Below, one piece after another: positions 41,472-50,431 of a stretch of DNA of 64,000 nucleotides. Numbering within the stretch: position 1 is the first letter of the stretch; each line of letters opens with the position of its first letter. The stretch is from NCBI GenBank assembly GCA_036387335.1, contig DASVTZ010000073.1:29110-93109 (forward strand), written 5' to 3'. The notes under the pieces were generated by a model, which saw only the letters and a list, made by a program, of their open reading frames with translations, searched no databases and was not told the origin of the DNA. A program made the position numbers and the translations under genes. The DNA is from Longimicrobium sp. Its GTDB lineage: Bacteria > Gemmatimonadota > Gemmatimonadetes > Longimicrobiales > Longimicrobiaceae.

Positions 41472-42311
41472 TCACCCGGTGAACACAGTGAGTTCCGGTG
41501 TGGCCCCAAAGCGGATGGGAAGGACGGAGGTACCGATGCCGCGGGAGACATAGAGCGGCGGCGCGCCGTCGCCGCGGAACCAGCCGCGCACGTAGCGGCC
41601 TGTCCCCGGCGGAACGAGCGGCGCCCAACCGCCGACGGTGACCTGCCCGCCGTGTGTGTGGCCCGAAAGCATGAGCCTGATGCCGGCGACGTCCACCGGG
41701 TCGATCGGAATGGCGCCGGCCGTGTTCGCGTGCGCGGCGACGGTGTCGCGGTAGGCGGGGGAGTGGGCCAGGAGGATGCGTACCAGCGCCGGATCTACGC
41801 CACGCAATGCTGCGCGCAGGTCGGGGGCGCCTACGAGGTCGTCCAGACCCGTGATCCCAACGGGGCCAGTTGTGTGCGGGTGCACGATGGACTCGTTCAC
41901 CAGGAGCCGCGCGTTGTGGCGTTCGTAGACGGCCGCGAGCGCGCGCAGGTCCACCCCGCTCCAGTGCTCCCAATTGCCCAGGATCGCGTACTTGGGAAGG
42001 CGCGGGTCGAGGAGGGCGAGGAAGGCGTCCAGCGTGGGGAGCGCGTCCTCCTGATCCACCGAGTCGCCGGTCAGCAGGGCGAAGTCGGGGCGGGCGCGGG
42101 CGGTTTCGGTGGCGATGCGGCGGTGGATGGAGCCGATGCCGCGCAGGTGCAGGTCGGTGATCTGGACGAAGCGGAGGGACGCGTGCCGCGGCGGGAGGGA
42201 GAGGCTGTGGCGCGTCACCTCAAGCGAGCGCGGCTCCCACCACGCCGCATCGACGCCGAGCGCGGCGGCACCGAGCGCCGCCGCCGCTCCAAGGAAGCGG
42301 CGGCGGTTCAC
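41472..42311 (-). CDS. Metallophosphoesterase with Tat signal
   Basis: A 279-residue calcineurin-like phosphoesterase. The Tat signal MNRRRFLGAAAALGAAALG is followed by metal-binding motifs: DLHL, GDSVD, GNWEHW, and the C-terminal GHTHGG. It resembles YaeI/YkuE (UDP-2,3-diacylglucosamine-type) phosphohydrolases anchored to or exported across the membrane. It lies 16 bases after lgt and is probably co-transcribed. Confidence 0.92.
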   Translation of the reverse strand: MNRRRFLGAAAALGAAALGVDAAWWEPRSLEVTRHSLSLPPRHASLRFVQITDLHLRGIGSIHRRIATETARARPDFALLTGDSVDQEDALPTLDAFLALLDPRLPKYAILGNWEHWSGVDLRALAAVYERHNARLLVNESIVHPHTTGPVGITGLDDLVGAPDLRAALRGVDPALVRILLAHSPAYRDTVAAHANTAGAIPIDPVDVAGIRLMLSGHTHGGQVTVGGWAPLVPPGTGRYVRGWFRGDGAPPLYVSRGIGTSVLPIRFGATPELTVFTG

Positions 42312-42327
42312 CGGGCCGCGGAGCCGT

Positions 42328-43167
42328 TCACGCGGCGGCCGTGCGGCGCGGGGCCGCGGGGGCCTTGGCGTGGCGCGCGAGGTACGCCACCCCCGCGACC
42401 CCCGCCCCCATCATCAGGATGCTGATGAGCTGTGCGATCGTCAGCACGCCCAGGAAGCGGTCGTCCTTCGCGCGGAAGATCTCCACGATGAAGCGCTCCA
42501 CACCGGCCAGCGCCACCCACACCATGAAGAGCATCCCCGGCGTGGCCAGGCGCGGCTGCACCCGCTTCAGGATGAAGAAGATGATGAGCGACATCCCCAC
42601 TTCGTAGAGCTGCGTGGGGTGCACGGCGTAGACGGTGTCGGGCGGCACGTTCGCCGGGATGTCCACGCCGAACTCGCGCAGGTTGGCGGCCGTCGACGGA
42701 GGCGCGCCCTTGGGGAAGGCCACGGCCCACGGGAGGTCGGAGGGGCGTCCGTAGTCGTCGCCCACCAGGAAGCACCCCATACGGCCGATGGCGTACCCTA
42801 CCGCCAGCGCCAGCGCGGATGCGTCCGCCATCCGCCCAAAGGGCATCCCTGACTTCTTCACGCGCCACGCGATCACCGCCGCCGCCAGGATCAGCCCGCC
42901 GTACCACACGAGTCCCGAACGCGACAGGAGGGCGCGCATGGGATCGGCCATCGTGTCCTGCCAGTTCAGGATCATGTAGTAGATCTTGGACCCCAGGATC
43001 CCGAAAACGGCGGCGTATCCCACCATGTCCCACGCCTGCTCCGGGTCCAGCCCCACGCGCGCCAGCTCGCGCGAAGCCACCCATCCGGCGACGAGGAAAG
43101 CCAGCGCCATCATCACCCCGAAAGAGGTGACCGTGAATCCGCCGATCTGGATCAGAACCGGGTACAT
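42328..43167 (-). CDS. lgt: Phosphatidylglycerol-prolipoprotein diacylglyceryl transferase
   Basis: A 279-residue inner-membrane enzyme that attaches diacylglycerol to lipobox cysteines, the first step of lipoprotein maturation. It has seven hydrophobic segments and the Lgt signature GYAIGRMGCFLVGDDYGRP. Also present are SGLVWYGGLI and the C-terminal HPTQLYE segment (essential His/Tyr region). ATG 43167 is the family start. Several lipoproteins in this window (25188, 39203, 47466, 54466) are its likely substrates. Confidence 0.96.
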   Translation of the reverse strand: MYPVLIQIGGFTVTSFGVMMALAFLVAGWVASRELARVGLDPEQAWDMVGYAAVFGILGSKIYYMILNWQDTMADPMRALLSRSGLVWYGGLILAAAVIAWRVKKSGMPFGRMADASALALAVGYAIGRMGCFLVGDDYGRPSDLPWAVAFPKGAPPSTAANLREFGVDIPANVPPDTVYAVHPTQLYEVGMSLIIFFILKRVQPRLATPGMLFMVWVALAGVERFIVEIFRAKDDRFLGVLTIAQLISILMMGAGVAGVAYLARHAKAPAAPRRTAAA

Positions 43168-43252
43168 GGGAGCTCGAATGAGGGATGCCGCGCGGAGTGG
43201 TCTCCGCGGAAGGAGGTAAGCTAACGTTTTTCGTCCGCGCCGGTAGAGAGCA

Positions 43253-43535
43253 AGTGCGTGAGTGCGTGAGTGCGTTAGTGCGTTTTGACCGTGCCCCCCC
43301 ATTTGTCATCCTGAGAGAGCCGCCTCCCCTACATCAGCGGTGCACCGGACTTTCGGCGGCGATCGAAGGATCTAGCCGGCGAGGCAAGAGGCCTGCGTGA
43401 TCCGCTGATCCCGGCTCGCATAGTAGATCCTTCGCTCCGCGCCAGAAGTCGGAGTACGGGAAAGGGTGGTGAAGCGCGTCGCTCAGGATGACAAAATGGC
43501 GCCCCGCACTAGCGCACTCACGCACTCACGCACTT
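43253..43535. repeat. Composite palindromic element, family B framed by octamers (copy 1)
   Basis: Four tandem octamers AGTGCGTG/AGTGCGTT (43253-43284) lead to an inner element from tgtcatcctgag (43304) to ctcaggatgaca (43493). The right side is closed by the octamer in reverse (cgcactca units, 43505-43535). The inner element contains gatcgaaggatctag and tagatccttcgctccg modules. It ends 5 bases before the EamA gene stop, between lgt (5') and eamA (3'). Confidence 0.9.
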
Positions 43536-43539
43536 CCGT

Positions 43540-44454
43540 TCATTCCTCCACCAGTTCCGCCGCATCCTGCACTGCGCCGCGCGCGCGGGCGAGACGGCCG
43601 GCCCATACGGTGACCGAGACGCCGGCGAAGATCAGGAGCGCGGCGGGGAGAAGGCGGGCGGAGGGGCGCTCGTGGAGGAGCCACGTCGCCAGCACCGCCG
43701 TGAGGATCGGCTGGATGTAGACGAAGACACTCACCACGCTGCTCTCCACGCGGGTGAGCGCGTAGACGTTCAGGTAATACGCGCCCACCGTGGGCCCCAC
43801 CACGATCCACGCCAGCGCCATCCAGGTGACCGCTGTGGCGCGCCCCGCTTCGGCCAGCAGGGGGGCGGCGCCCCACGGCATCATCCCCGGAACGCCGAAG
43901 ACGAAGACCCAGGTGATGACCGTCAGCGGATGGTAGCGTTGCACCAGCCCGCGCGAGATCACCAGGTACACGGAGAAGCACGCGACGTTGAGCAGCGCCA
44001 GCAGGTTCCCAAGCGCGGCACCGGTGGTCCCGCCCATCCCCACCAGGTACAGCGCCCCCGATGCGGCCAACGCGATCCCCAGCCACTTGGCGGGCGTCGC
44101 GCTCTCCTTCCTCAGCAGGATGGCGATGAGTAGCGTCATCGCGGGGCCGGCGGCGGTGAAGGTCTGCGCGGCCGTAGCCGTGGTGAGGGTGAGCGCGGTG
44201 ATATAGAGGAGCTGGTTGGCGATCACCCCGAAGACGGAGTACAGCGCCAGCTCCAGGTAGTCGCGAAGGGAGTGGATGCGCTCCCCCACCAGCACCCGCT
44301 GAAGCACCACAAAGAGGATCGCGGCGAAGGTTACGCGCAGCATCGCCAGCGCGGGGCTCGACAGCTCGCGGAGCGCCACCTTCACCGCGATGGGGAGCGT
44401 GGAAAAGAGCACCTGCACCAGCACGAGCGATAAGTACACCTGCCGCGACTTCAA
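43540..44454 (-). CDS. EamA/DMT-superfamily transporter
   Basis: A 304-residue drug/metabolite transporter-family protein with ten hydrophobic segments in two EamA repeats (first IAVKVALRELSSPALAMLR, second WMALAWIVVGPTVGAYYLNV and SVFVYIQPILTAVLATWLL). Substrate unknown. The start is TTG 44454 preceded by GGAGAGGG; a terminator-like hairpin lies just upstream (44490-44521). Confidence 0.88.
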   Translation of the reverse strand: MKSRQVYLSLVLVQVLFSTLPIAVKVALRELSSPALAMLRVTFAAILFVVLQRVLVGERIHSLRDYLELALYSVFGVIANQLLYITALTLTTATAAQTFTAAGPAMTLLIAILLRKESATPAKWLGIALAASGALYLVGMGGTTGAALGNLLALLNVACFSVYLVISRGLVQRYHPLTVITWVFVFGVPGMMPWGAAPLLAEAGRATAVTWMALAWIVVGPTVGAYYLNVYALTRVESSVVSVFVYIQPILTAVLATWLLHERPSARLLPAALLIFAGVSVTVWAGRLARARGAVQDAAELVEE

Positions 44455-44476
44455 GACGGCACCCTCTCCGGCGGAT

Positions 44477-44521
44477 GAAAATAGAAAATCCGGTCTGGCC
44501 CCCGGCGGGGGGCTAGACCGG
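44477..44521 (-). terminator. Hairpin with T-rich tail in the eamA leader
   Basis: 14-bp stem with one mismatch (44490-44503 with 44508-44521), tetraloop ggcg. On the minus strand it is followed by ATTTTCTATTTTC (44489-44477). It lies 23 to 67 bases before the eamA start and 139 bases from the divergent gene, so it is not at the end of any minus-strand gene. It may attenuate eamA transcription. Confidence 0.55.
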
Positions 44522-44659
44522 TCCAGGGGTGCGGGTACACCGGCGCGGCGGCGAGGTTCGCGTGGGGTGCGCCCTGTCAGCGCGCGGGGCGGGTGCGTAT
44601 CTTGCGCGCGCCGCGGTTCAGCCCGCGGACCACGAACCCGACCCTACGCCGGAGGAGAC

Positions 44660-45058
44660 ATGCCGATTCACGAACACGACCACCCGAGCCACGAACACAC
44701 CCCTCACGCCGAGGACGGGCTCGGGCTGCTGGTCGGTTTCCGCATCTTCGAGGACGAAGGGGAGCTGTACCTGGCCGAAGCCGAGATCAGCCCGTACGTG
44801 GACGATTCCAACGCGCTCGGCGTGACCATGGTCTTCCACCCTCTCTCCGGGATCGACCCGACCACGGACGAGGGCGACGACGAGCGCGAAGCCTTCCCCT
44901 TCGACTTCGACGACGAGCTGACCCGCGACGAGGCCGCCCCGCTGCGCGAGCAGGCGCAGGCGATCCTCCGCCAGCTCAGCCAGATCCCCGAAGAGTCGCT
45001 GCGCGAGTACCTGCGCGTCGCCCGCGAGGAGCAGAACGTCGAGGCGGAGGAGGAGTAA
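44660..45058 (+). CDS. Acidic conserved hypothetical protein
   Basis: A 132-residue, strongly acidic protein. It has a His-rich start (MPIHEHDHPSHEHTPHAEDG, possible metal binding), then a beta-rich middle (LLVGFRIFEDEGELYLAEAE), and an acidic helical end (LREQAQAILRQLSQIPEESL). A strong ribosome site GGAGGAG is 3 bases before ATG 44660. No domain recognised. It is divergent from eamA. Confidence 0.75.
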   Translation: MPIHEHDHPSHEHTPHAEDGLGLLVGFRIFEDEGELYLAEAEISPYVDDSNALGVTMVFHPLSGIDPTTDEGDDEREAFPFDFDDELTRDEAAPLREQAQAILRQLSQIPEESLREYLRVAREEQNVEAEEE

Positions 45059-45062
45059 GGCG

Positions 45063-45350
45063 GCGCAGGCCCCCACCCCGCTCGTTCCTCGCTGCCCCTC
45101 CCCCAAACTGCTGGGGGAGGGGCGTTTGGCGGGCGTAGGTGCCGCGGGCAGGCGGCGGCGCCGCGCGGGGCACGGGCAGCCACGCGGGGCTGCCCCTACG
45201 GGGTTGGTGCGTGGGGCGTCAGGCCGAGGGTGGGCACGATCAACCGTGCCCTGCGAGCAGATGCCCGAGACAGGCGGAGTGCACCCTTTCCCCCGCTTGC
45301 GGGGGAGAGGGCCGGGGAGAGGGGGACCCCGCGTGCCCGACCCCCGCCCG
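45063..45350. repeat. Non-coding region with family C repeat modules (copy 2)
   Basis: About 290 bases without a gene. It includes the hairpin cccctcccccaaactgctgg/ggggaggggc, the module cgggcagccacgcggggctgcccctac (its reverse complement resembles 26768-26800), and ttgcgggggagagggccggg. These modules match those at 26450-26820. It sits between convergent gene ends. Confidence 0.7.
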
Positions 45351-45352
45351 CC

Positions 45353-47293
45353 TTACAACACCGCCTCCAGCACCCCCCGCAGCGTCTTCGCGAACCCGCC
45401 CACGAAGTCCATCTTCCCGCGCCGCGAGGCGAGGAACGGGTCCATCACCGTGCAGCGGATGACGCTGACGCCGCCGGCGCGCTCGTAGTCCTCGCGGGAG
45501 AAGCCGAGCCCCTGGAGGATGGGGTCGGCGGCGTGGCCGTACTCCCGCGCGCGCAGCACGGTCTTGGTGACGAAGTAGTCGAGCTGGCGCGCGGAGCGCT
45601 CCTCGGACACGCTCATGGCGCCGTACACGCGCCCCGCGAAGTCGTTGGTCGCCTCCAGCGTGGTGAGCGACGGATGGCCGATGGCGAAGCAGACGATGTT
45701 CAGGTCCGGCAGGGGGAGCGGAACCAGGGTGAACGGACCCCAATCGCCGCTCGCGAGGCGGCGGTGCAGGAGGAGGGCGCCGCGCGCCGTCTCGCCGATG
45801 AGCCGGCCGTAGCCGCTGGAGTCGAGCGGCAGCACCTTGTGCGACATCCACACGCCCGCCGCCGCAGCGCCCGGCTTGGATCCCTCGAAGATGAAGCGCC
45901 CGATGTACCCCCACTCCGACGCGCCGCGGTGGAACAGGTACGGCGCCTCCACCGCCACCAGCTCGCGCACCCGCAGGTCGCGAAAGGAAACCGCGCCCGC
46001 CGGGTATGGGATGAAGCCCAGCTTGTGCGGGTCAATGGTGACCGTATCGGTGCGCTCCATTGCGCAGAGGCCGCGGTACACTCCCTCTTCGGGCCACGCC
46101 TCGGGCGCATAGTCGGCGAGCGCGTCCTCGTAGGAGCGGCGGCGCCCGTCCGGACCGCGGGTGATGGAGGCCGCGTAGCCGCCCCACGCCGCGTCCGCGT
46201 GCAGGTGGAAGGCGACGCCGCGCTCCCGCGCCACCCGTTCGCGCACGTCGGCGATCAGGTCCAGGCGGTCCACCGCGCTCTCCTCCGTCGTCCCGATCAC
46301 CGAGACGCAGGCGATGATGGGCTGCTTGCGATCCGCCAGGGCGTGCACCGTCGCCTCCAGGGCGGCGGGGTCCATGCGGAAGCGCCGGTCCACGGGGACG
46401 TGGATGAGCTGCCGCCCGCCGATCCCCAGCGCTCGGCAGATCTTCTCCCACGAATAGTGGGCGGTGGAGGGGACCAGCACCGCCCCGTCCTGCAGCGCGT
46501 CGCCGAACTGCTGCGAAAGGCGCCGCCCGAACTCCTGGTAGCCGAGGCCGGCCAGCGAGTGCTGCGCCAGCGCCTCCACCGCCGCGCCGTCATCCCCCAG
46601 GCGCGCGCGGAAGGCGTCGGCCAGGTCCATGGCGTCCTCCGGCGCGACGTTGAGGAGGCCCCACAGGTCCATGTCGTCCAGCGAGGCGCGCCCGCCCGCG
46701 GGAGTGCCCACCGAGAGCCCGCCCACCCCCGCCTCCTCCGCCGCCCAGCGCACCGCGACCGGGAGGTACTTCACGTTGCGCGCGACCCAGAGCGCCTCGA
46801 AGTTCGCGACGGTGCCGCCGGAGGTGAGGTGGCCCCACTGCTTCGCGGGATCGTAGCCGATCATGCGCGCGAGCTGGTCCGCCACCTCCAGCTCCATGCG
46901 CGTGGTGACGGGCGACGCCTCGGCCGCCACGTTGTTCGGGTTGTAGAGCATCGTGGCGAAGTAGCCGATCAGGCTCGCCATCGTCAGGTCGCTCGACATG
47001 TGCCCTATGTAGCGCGGGCTGAAGAACGGCACCCCCGCCTTGAGCTCCCCGAGCAGACCCATCAGCTCGGTGGAGAGCGTGGACAGCGAGGCCTGGTACT
47101 CGGGCGCGAGCCGGTCCATCTCCCGCACCTGGAAGCCGTCCTCCGGATGGAAGTTGCGCCTCCAGAAGACGTGGTCGCGGAACGCCTCCAGCAGCAGCCG
47201 CTCGAAGACGTCCGCGTTCTCGCCCTTGGGCCCCAAAAAGATGGACGCGAGGTCCACGGGGGCCTCGCGCCGGTAGTTGTTGTGATCGCTCAT
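45353..47293 (-). CDS. PLP-dependent decarboxylase, tyrosine-decarboxylase-like
   Basis: A 646-residue group II decarboxylase, size and motifs as in bacterial tyrosine decarboxylases. It has LTSGGTVANFEALW, SVIGTTEESAVDRLD, HLHADAAWGGYAAS, and the PLP lysine in TIDPHKLGFIPYPAGAVS, which is the tyrosine-decarboxylase variant. It converts an aromatic amino acid to the amine plus CO2. The amine product could feed a copper amine oxidase, but that gene is 30 kb away. It stands alone, with repeats on both sides. Confidence 0.88.
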   Translation of the reverse strand: MSDHNNYRREAPVDLASIFLGPKGENADVFERLLLEAFRDHVFWRRNFHPEDGFQVREMDRLAPEYQASLSTLSTELMGLLGELKAGVPFFSPRYIGHMSSDLTMASLIGYFATMLYNPNNVAAEASPVTTRMELEVADQLARMIGYDPAKQWGHLTSGGTVANFEALWVARNVKYLPVAVRWAAEEAGVGGLSVGTPAGGRASLDDMDLWGLLNVAPEDAMDLADAFRARLGDDGAAVEALAQHSLAGLGYQEFGRRLSQQFGDALQDGAVLVPSTAHYSWEKICRALGIGGRQLIHVPVDRRFRMDPAALEATVHALADRKQPIIACVSVIGTTEESAVDRLDLIADVRERVARERGVAFHLHADAAWGGYAASITRGPDGRRRSYEDALADYAPEAWPEEGVYRGLCAMERTDTVTIDPHKLGFIPYPAGAVSFRDLRVRELVAVEAPYLFHRGASEWGYIGRFIFEGSKPGAAAAGVWMSHKVLPLDSSGYGRLIGETARGALLLHRRLASGDWGPFTLVPLPLPDLNIVCFAIGHPSLTTLEATNDFAGRVYGAMSVSEERSARQLDYFVTKTVLRAREYGHAADPILQGLGFSREDYERAGGVSVIRCTVMDPFLASRRGKMDFVGGFAKTLRGVLEAVL

Positions 47294-47374
47294 TTCTTCG
47301 ACTCTCGTTCATCCCGCCGCGGCGAGCCCGCCCGGGCCGCACGATCTAGCCCCGCGGTGGTTCCAACGCAAGGT

Positions 47375-47450
47375 GTCACGCAAACGCGCGAAGACGCGAA
47401 GGGAAGACTCGGAAGTACTTTCTTTGCGCCTTAGCGCCTTCGCGTGAGCC
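47375..47450. repeat. Family A repeat, divergent (copy 5)
   Basis: Left part tgtcacgcaaacgcgcgaag, right part gcgccttcgcgtgagccc; the arms pair only partly (CGAAG instead of GGAG units). It lies upstream of the tyrosine-decarboxylase-like gene and after the small lipoprotein gene. Confidence 0.7.
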
Positions 47451-47465
47451 CTTGGTTTTCGGGGA

Positions 47466-47639
47466 TCACCCGCCGGTTCGCGGGCCGTTCGGGCCGGTGA
47501 CGTCGGACTTGGCGCTGTCGGCCTGGACGGCGCCGGGGGTGGGCGGGGTCTGCTCGGCGGACGCGGGGGCACCGTCGGCGCCGGGCTCGTGGCGCGAGCA
47601 GGCAGAGCACAGCAGCAGCGCGGCGATCAGAAGTCGCAT
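47466..47639 (-). CDS. Small lipoprotein
   Basis: A 57-residue protein starting MRLLIAALLLCSACSRHEPG, with a lipobox in which the second Cys (LCSAC, residue 14) is probably lipidated. The mature part is only ~43 residues, Pro/Ala/Gly rich and unstructured. A good ribosome site (GGAG, 7 bases from ATG 47639) supports it. Function unknown. It begins 14 bases after the PHP gene stop. Confidence 0.72.
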   Translation of the reverse strand: MRLLIAALLLCSACSRHEPGADGAPASAEQTPPTPGAVQADSAKSDVTGPNGPRTGG

Positions 47640-47653
47640 GGTCTCGCTCCGGT

Positions 47654-48319
47654 TCAGTCGGGAAGGATCAGCTTGCGCACCTTTGCATACGCCGAGCCCA
47701 GCACCACGAGCTGCGGCGAGGTCCCCCGCGCCGCCACCCGCCCGCCGTCCAGCGCGCGGAGAAGTCCGTCGCGCGTGGGCTCGAACGGGGGGACCTCCAC
47801 GTAGGCGGCGCCGATCTCGGCCAGCGTGTGCGCGTCCGAGCCAGCGCCGAGGCGCTTTCCGGCCGCGCGGGCCCACGATTCGCCCCTTTCGTTCAGCTCG
47901 GGGCGAAAGGTGCGCGCGTTGTGCGCCTCCACCACGTCCACCAGCTCCGCGATCTCGTCGAGCAGCTTCCCCGCCCCGCTGCGGCGCGTGTCGAAGGGGT
48001 GCGGGACGTATACGACGCCGCCCTGCGCCCGGATCGCCTCGCACGTCTCGCGAATAGGGGTGCCACGGGGGATCGCTTCGGTGAGGAAGATGCCGATGAT
48101 GTCCGGCCCCTCGCGCGTCTTCACCTCCTCGCCCACCAGCACGCGGTCGGGGGCGAGGTCGCGCAGGCGGAGAGCGCCGTCGATGCGGTTGTGGTCGGCG
48201 ATGACCACGCGGTCGATCCCCCGCTCGTCCATCGCGGCGAGGATCCCCTCCAGCGGGTTCAGCGAGTCCGGCGAGTGGCGGGTGTGGACGTGCATGTCCA
48301 CGCGCAGCAGCTCAGCCAC
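47654..48319 (-). CDS. PHP-domain phosphoesterase
   Basis: A 221-residue protein of the PHP family (trinuclear metal phosphoesterase). Metal ligands are visible in VDMHVHTRHSPDS, VIADHNRIDGA, VVEAHNART and GAGSDAHTLAEIG. It resembles the stand-alone RNase-AM/YciV-type or histidinol-phosphatase-like proteins; the substrate is unknown. It overlaps coaE by 8 bases, so the two genes are coupled. Confidence 0.88.
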   Translation of the reverse strand: MAELLRVDMHVHTRHSPDSLNPLEGILAAMDERGIDRVVIADHNRIDGALRLRDLAPDRVLVGEEVKTREGPDIIGIFLTEAIPRGTPIRETCEAIRAQGGVVYVPHPFDTRRSGAGKLLDEIAELVDVVEAHNARTFRPELNERGESWARAAGKRLGAGSDAHTLAEIGAAYVEVPPFEPTRDGLLRALDGGRVAARGTSPQLVVLGSAYAKVRKLILPD

Positions 48320-48917
48320 GCGCGCGCCGCAGGAGCTCGGTCCACACCTCGCGCGAGCGGCGGTCCAGCTCCATCAGCGTCCCCGTGTTGGAGATGACGA
48401 AGTCGGCGCGCGCGCGCTTCAGCTCCGAGGGCATCTGCGCGGCGATCATGCGGCGCGCCTCCTCGGGGTCCATGCCGCGGTCGCCCACCAGCCGCGCGAG
48501 GCGCACCTCCTCGGGGGCGTCCACCAGCACCACCGCGTCGAAGTCGTCCACCAGCCCCACTTCGAAGAGGAGGGGGATGTCCGCCACCACCACGCGCTCC
48601 CCCCGCTCTTGCGCGGCGCGGTACGCCTCCTCCCGGAGCTCTGCGACGGCGGGGTGCACGATGGCCTCCAGCCGCTCGCGCGCGCTCGGGTCGGCGAAGA
48701 CGATGCGGCGCAGCGCGGCGCGGTCCAGCCCGCCCCCGGCTTCCACTACCTCGTCGCCCCACTCCTCCGCGATGCGGGCCAGCGCCTGAGTACCCGGCTC
48801 CACCGCCTGGCGCGACAGGACGTCGGCGTCCACCACGGTGGCGTCGAGCGAGCGCCAGATGCGCGCCACCGTGGACTTGCCCGCGGCGATGTTGCCGGTG
48901 AGCCCCACCTTCAGCAT
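48312..48917 (-). CDS. coaE: Dephospho-CoA kinase
   Basis: A 201-residue P-loop kinase that makes coenzyme A. It starts MLKVGLTGNIAAGKSTVARI (Walker A GNIAAGKST), with VVDADVLSRQAVEPG, IVHPAV and DIPLLFEVG motifs typical of CoaE. ATG 48917 lies 5 bases after the GspG-like gene stop. Length fits. Confidence 0.95.
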   Translation of the reverse strand: MLKVGLTGNIAAGKSTVARIWRSLDATVVDADVLSRQAVEPGTQALARIAEEWGDEVVEAGGGLDRAALRRIVFADPSARERLEAIVHPAVAELREEAYRAAQERGERVVVADIPLLFEVGLVDDFDAVVLVDAPEEVRLARLVGDRGMDPEEARRMIAAQMPSELKRARADFVISNTGTLMELDRRSREVWTELLRRARG

Positions 48918-48922
48918 CGCGC

Positions 48923-49312
48923 TCACCGGCGCACCGCCGGCTTGCGGGGCTGCGGCGGCGAGACGATATCGTCCTCCGTGTTCGGGAGGCGGTCGCGCCC
49001 CGCGGAGCCCACGAAGTACGCCTTGCGTGTGAGGCGCAGGTAGAACGGCGTTCCCCAGGGGTCGTTCGCGGCGTCCTGCTGGAAGTCGCGCCGGGCCACG
49101 AAGCCCGCGAAGCTCGCCGGATCCGGTATGTTGCGCCCCAACGTCTCCTCCTCGTGCAGGATCTCCACGATGTCGTTGACGCGGTTGCGCGCGGACCATT
49201 CGTAGAACGGGTTCAGCGCCGGTTGCACGTGGGGCATGGCCCGCGCGCGCAGCTGCGGCACGAGCACCACGGCGCCGATCAGGAGGAGGAGGAAACCGAG
49301 CAGCTTGGACAT
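48923..49312 (-). CDS. GspG-like single-span membrane protein
   Basis: A 129-residue protein with an N-terminal helix (SKLLGFLLLLIGAVVLVPQL) and a C-terminal beta region NDPWGTPFYLRLTRK then GSAGRDRLPNTEDDIV. The latter matches the C-terminus of type II secretion major pseudopilins (DPWG.P, SAG.D...TEDDI). It lacks the G(F)xxxE prepilin cleavage motif, so it is a pilin-like relative, not a pseudopilin. It is followed by coaE after 5 bases. Confidence 0.75.
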   Translation of the reverse strand: MSKLLGFLLLLIGAVVLVPQLRARAMPHVQPALNPFYEWSARNRVNDIVEILHEEETLGRNIPDPASFAGFVARRDFQQDAANDPWGTPFYLRLTRKAYFVGSAGRDRLPNTEDDIVSPPQPRKPAVRR

Positions 49313-49365
49313 CGGATGGCTCCGGACGGGAAGTCGTGGCGCGCGCGGTCGGCGCGGGCCAGGTG

Positions 49366-50340
49366 CTACGAGGGGCGGGAGAAGATCTCCGCCCCGTCCG
49401 GCGACGGGTGTACGACGGCGCGTCCCGCGGCTGCCAGCCGGTCCAGGTGGGCGCGCGTCTCGCGGATCGCCAGCATCCGCGTGGAGGGGGCGAGGTCGCG
49501 CCCCGGGTAGCGCCGCTTCACCACCTCCCAGGTGCTCATCGGGCCCCCATCCAGGCACGCGTCCACCGCTTCGGTCTCGGCTTCGGCGGCGTCGCGCAGC
49601 TCGCGGATGCGCCGCGGGCCCGTCGGCGCGCCGTGGCCGCCCAGGATGAGGACGGGCGCGAGCGCCTCCAGCCGCTCCAGTGCCGCCACGTAGTCGCCCA
49701 CCGGGTCCGCGCGCTGGCGGTTCACTCCCAGTGTGGGGGTGATGCGGGGGAGGACCGCATCGCCCGCGATCAGCACCCCGTCCGCCGGGCGGTGGAGCGA
49801 CACGTGCCCCGCCGTATGCCCGGGCGTCCACACCCATCGCCACCCCGGCGCGCCGGGCAGGTCGCCGTCCTCGCCGCGGAGGAGCACGTCGGCCGCGAAC
49901 GGCGGGGCGAGCGCCTTGGAACCGGAGATGGTAGCTTCCAAGGCGCGCACCATCTCGGCGGGAGCCCCGGCGCGGCGCAGGAGGCTCGCGCGGTATGCGG
50001 CTTCATCTGCCGGGTTGGCGGCGGCGAAGGCCATCCGCTCGGCGTCCAGCGCGCCCATCGCCAGCGGCGCGGGAGCGGCCCGGAGTGCGCGAACCGCGAG
50101 CCCCACGTGATCCACGTGCATGTGCGTGATGACGTGCAGGCATACGCCGTTCCACCCCCCCGCCGCCTCCTGCACGCCGCCATCCAGCGCCTCCCACGCC
50201 TCCTCCGTCCCGATTCCGCCATCCACGAGCATCCACCTGTCTGCCTGCAGGCGCACCAGGTACGCATGCACCTCTCGCGGCACGAACGACAGCGGCGTCG
50301 TGATGCGCCAGACGTCCGGCGCTGCGGGGTGTGCGGGCAA
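49366..50340 (-). CDS. Metallo-beta-lactamase-fold hydrolase
   Basis: A 324-residue MBL-fold protein. Zinc ligands are in THMHVDHVG (HxHxDH), TPGHTAGHVS and IAGDAVLP, and the last His in ILGGHGAPTG. The C-terminal ~60 residues form a helical extension, as in the glyoxalase-II/lactonase-like LACTB2 subgroup. Substrate unknown. It has its own start at ATG 50340 with no neighbour upstream. Confidence 0.9.
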   Translation of the reverse strand: MPAHPAAPDVWRITTPLSFVPREVHAYLVRLQADRWMLVDGGIGTEEAWEALDGGVQEAAGGWNGVCLHVITHMHVDHVGLAVRALRAAPAPLAMGALDAERMAFAAANPADEAAYRASLLRRAGAPAEMVRALEATISGSKALAPPFAADVLLRGEDGDLPGAPGWRWVWTPGHTAGHVSLHRPADGVLIAGDAVLPRITPTLGVNRQRADPVGDYVAALERLEALAPVLILGGHGAPTGPRRIRELRDAAEAETEAVDACLDGGPMSTWEVVKRRYPGRDLAPSTRMLAIRETRAHLDRLAAAGRAVVHPSPDGAEIFSRPS

Positions 50341-50431
50341 GTACGCCTGGCGCGAGGGGGTGGAGGGTGTGTCTTCAAATATGGGCCCAGCGGCCCCAGT
50401 AGCAAGCGTAACGACAAGTTACGGGCCCATC

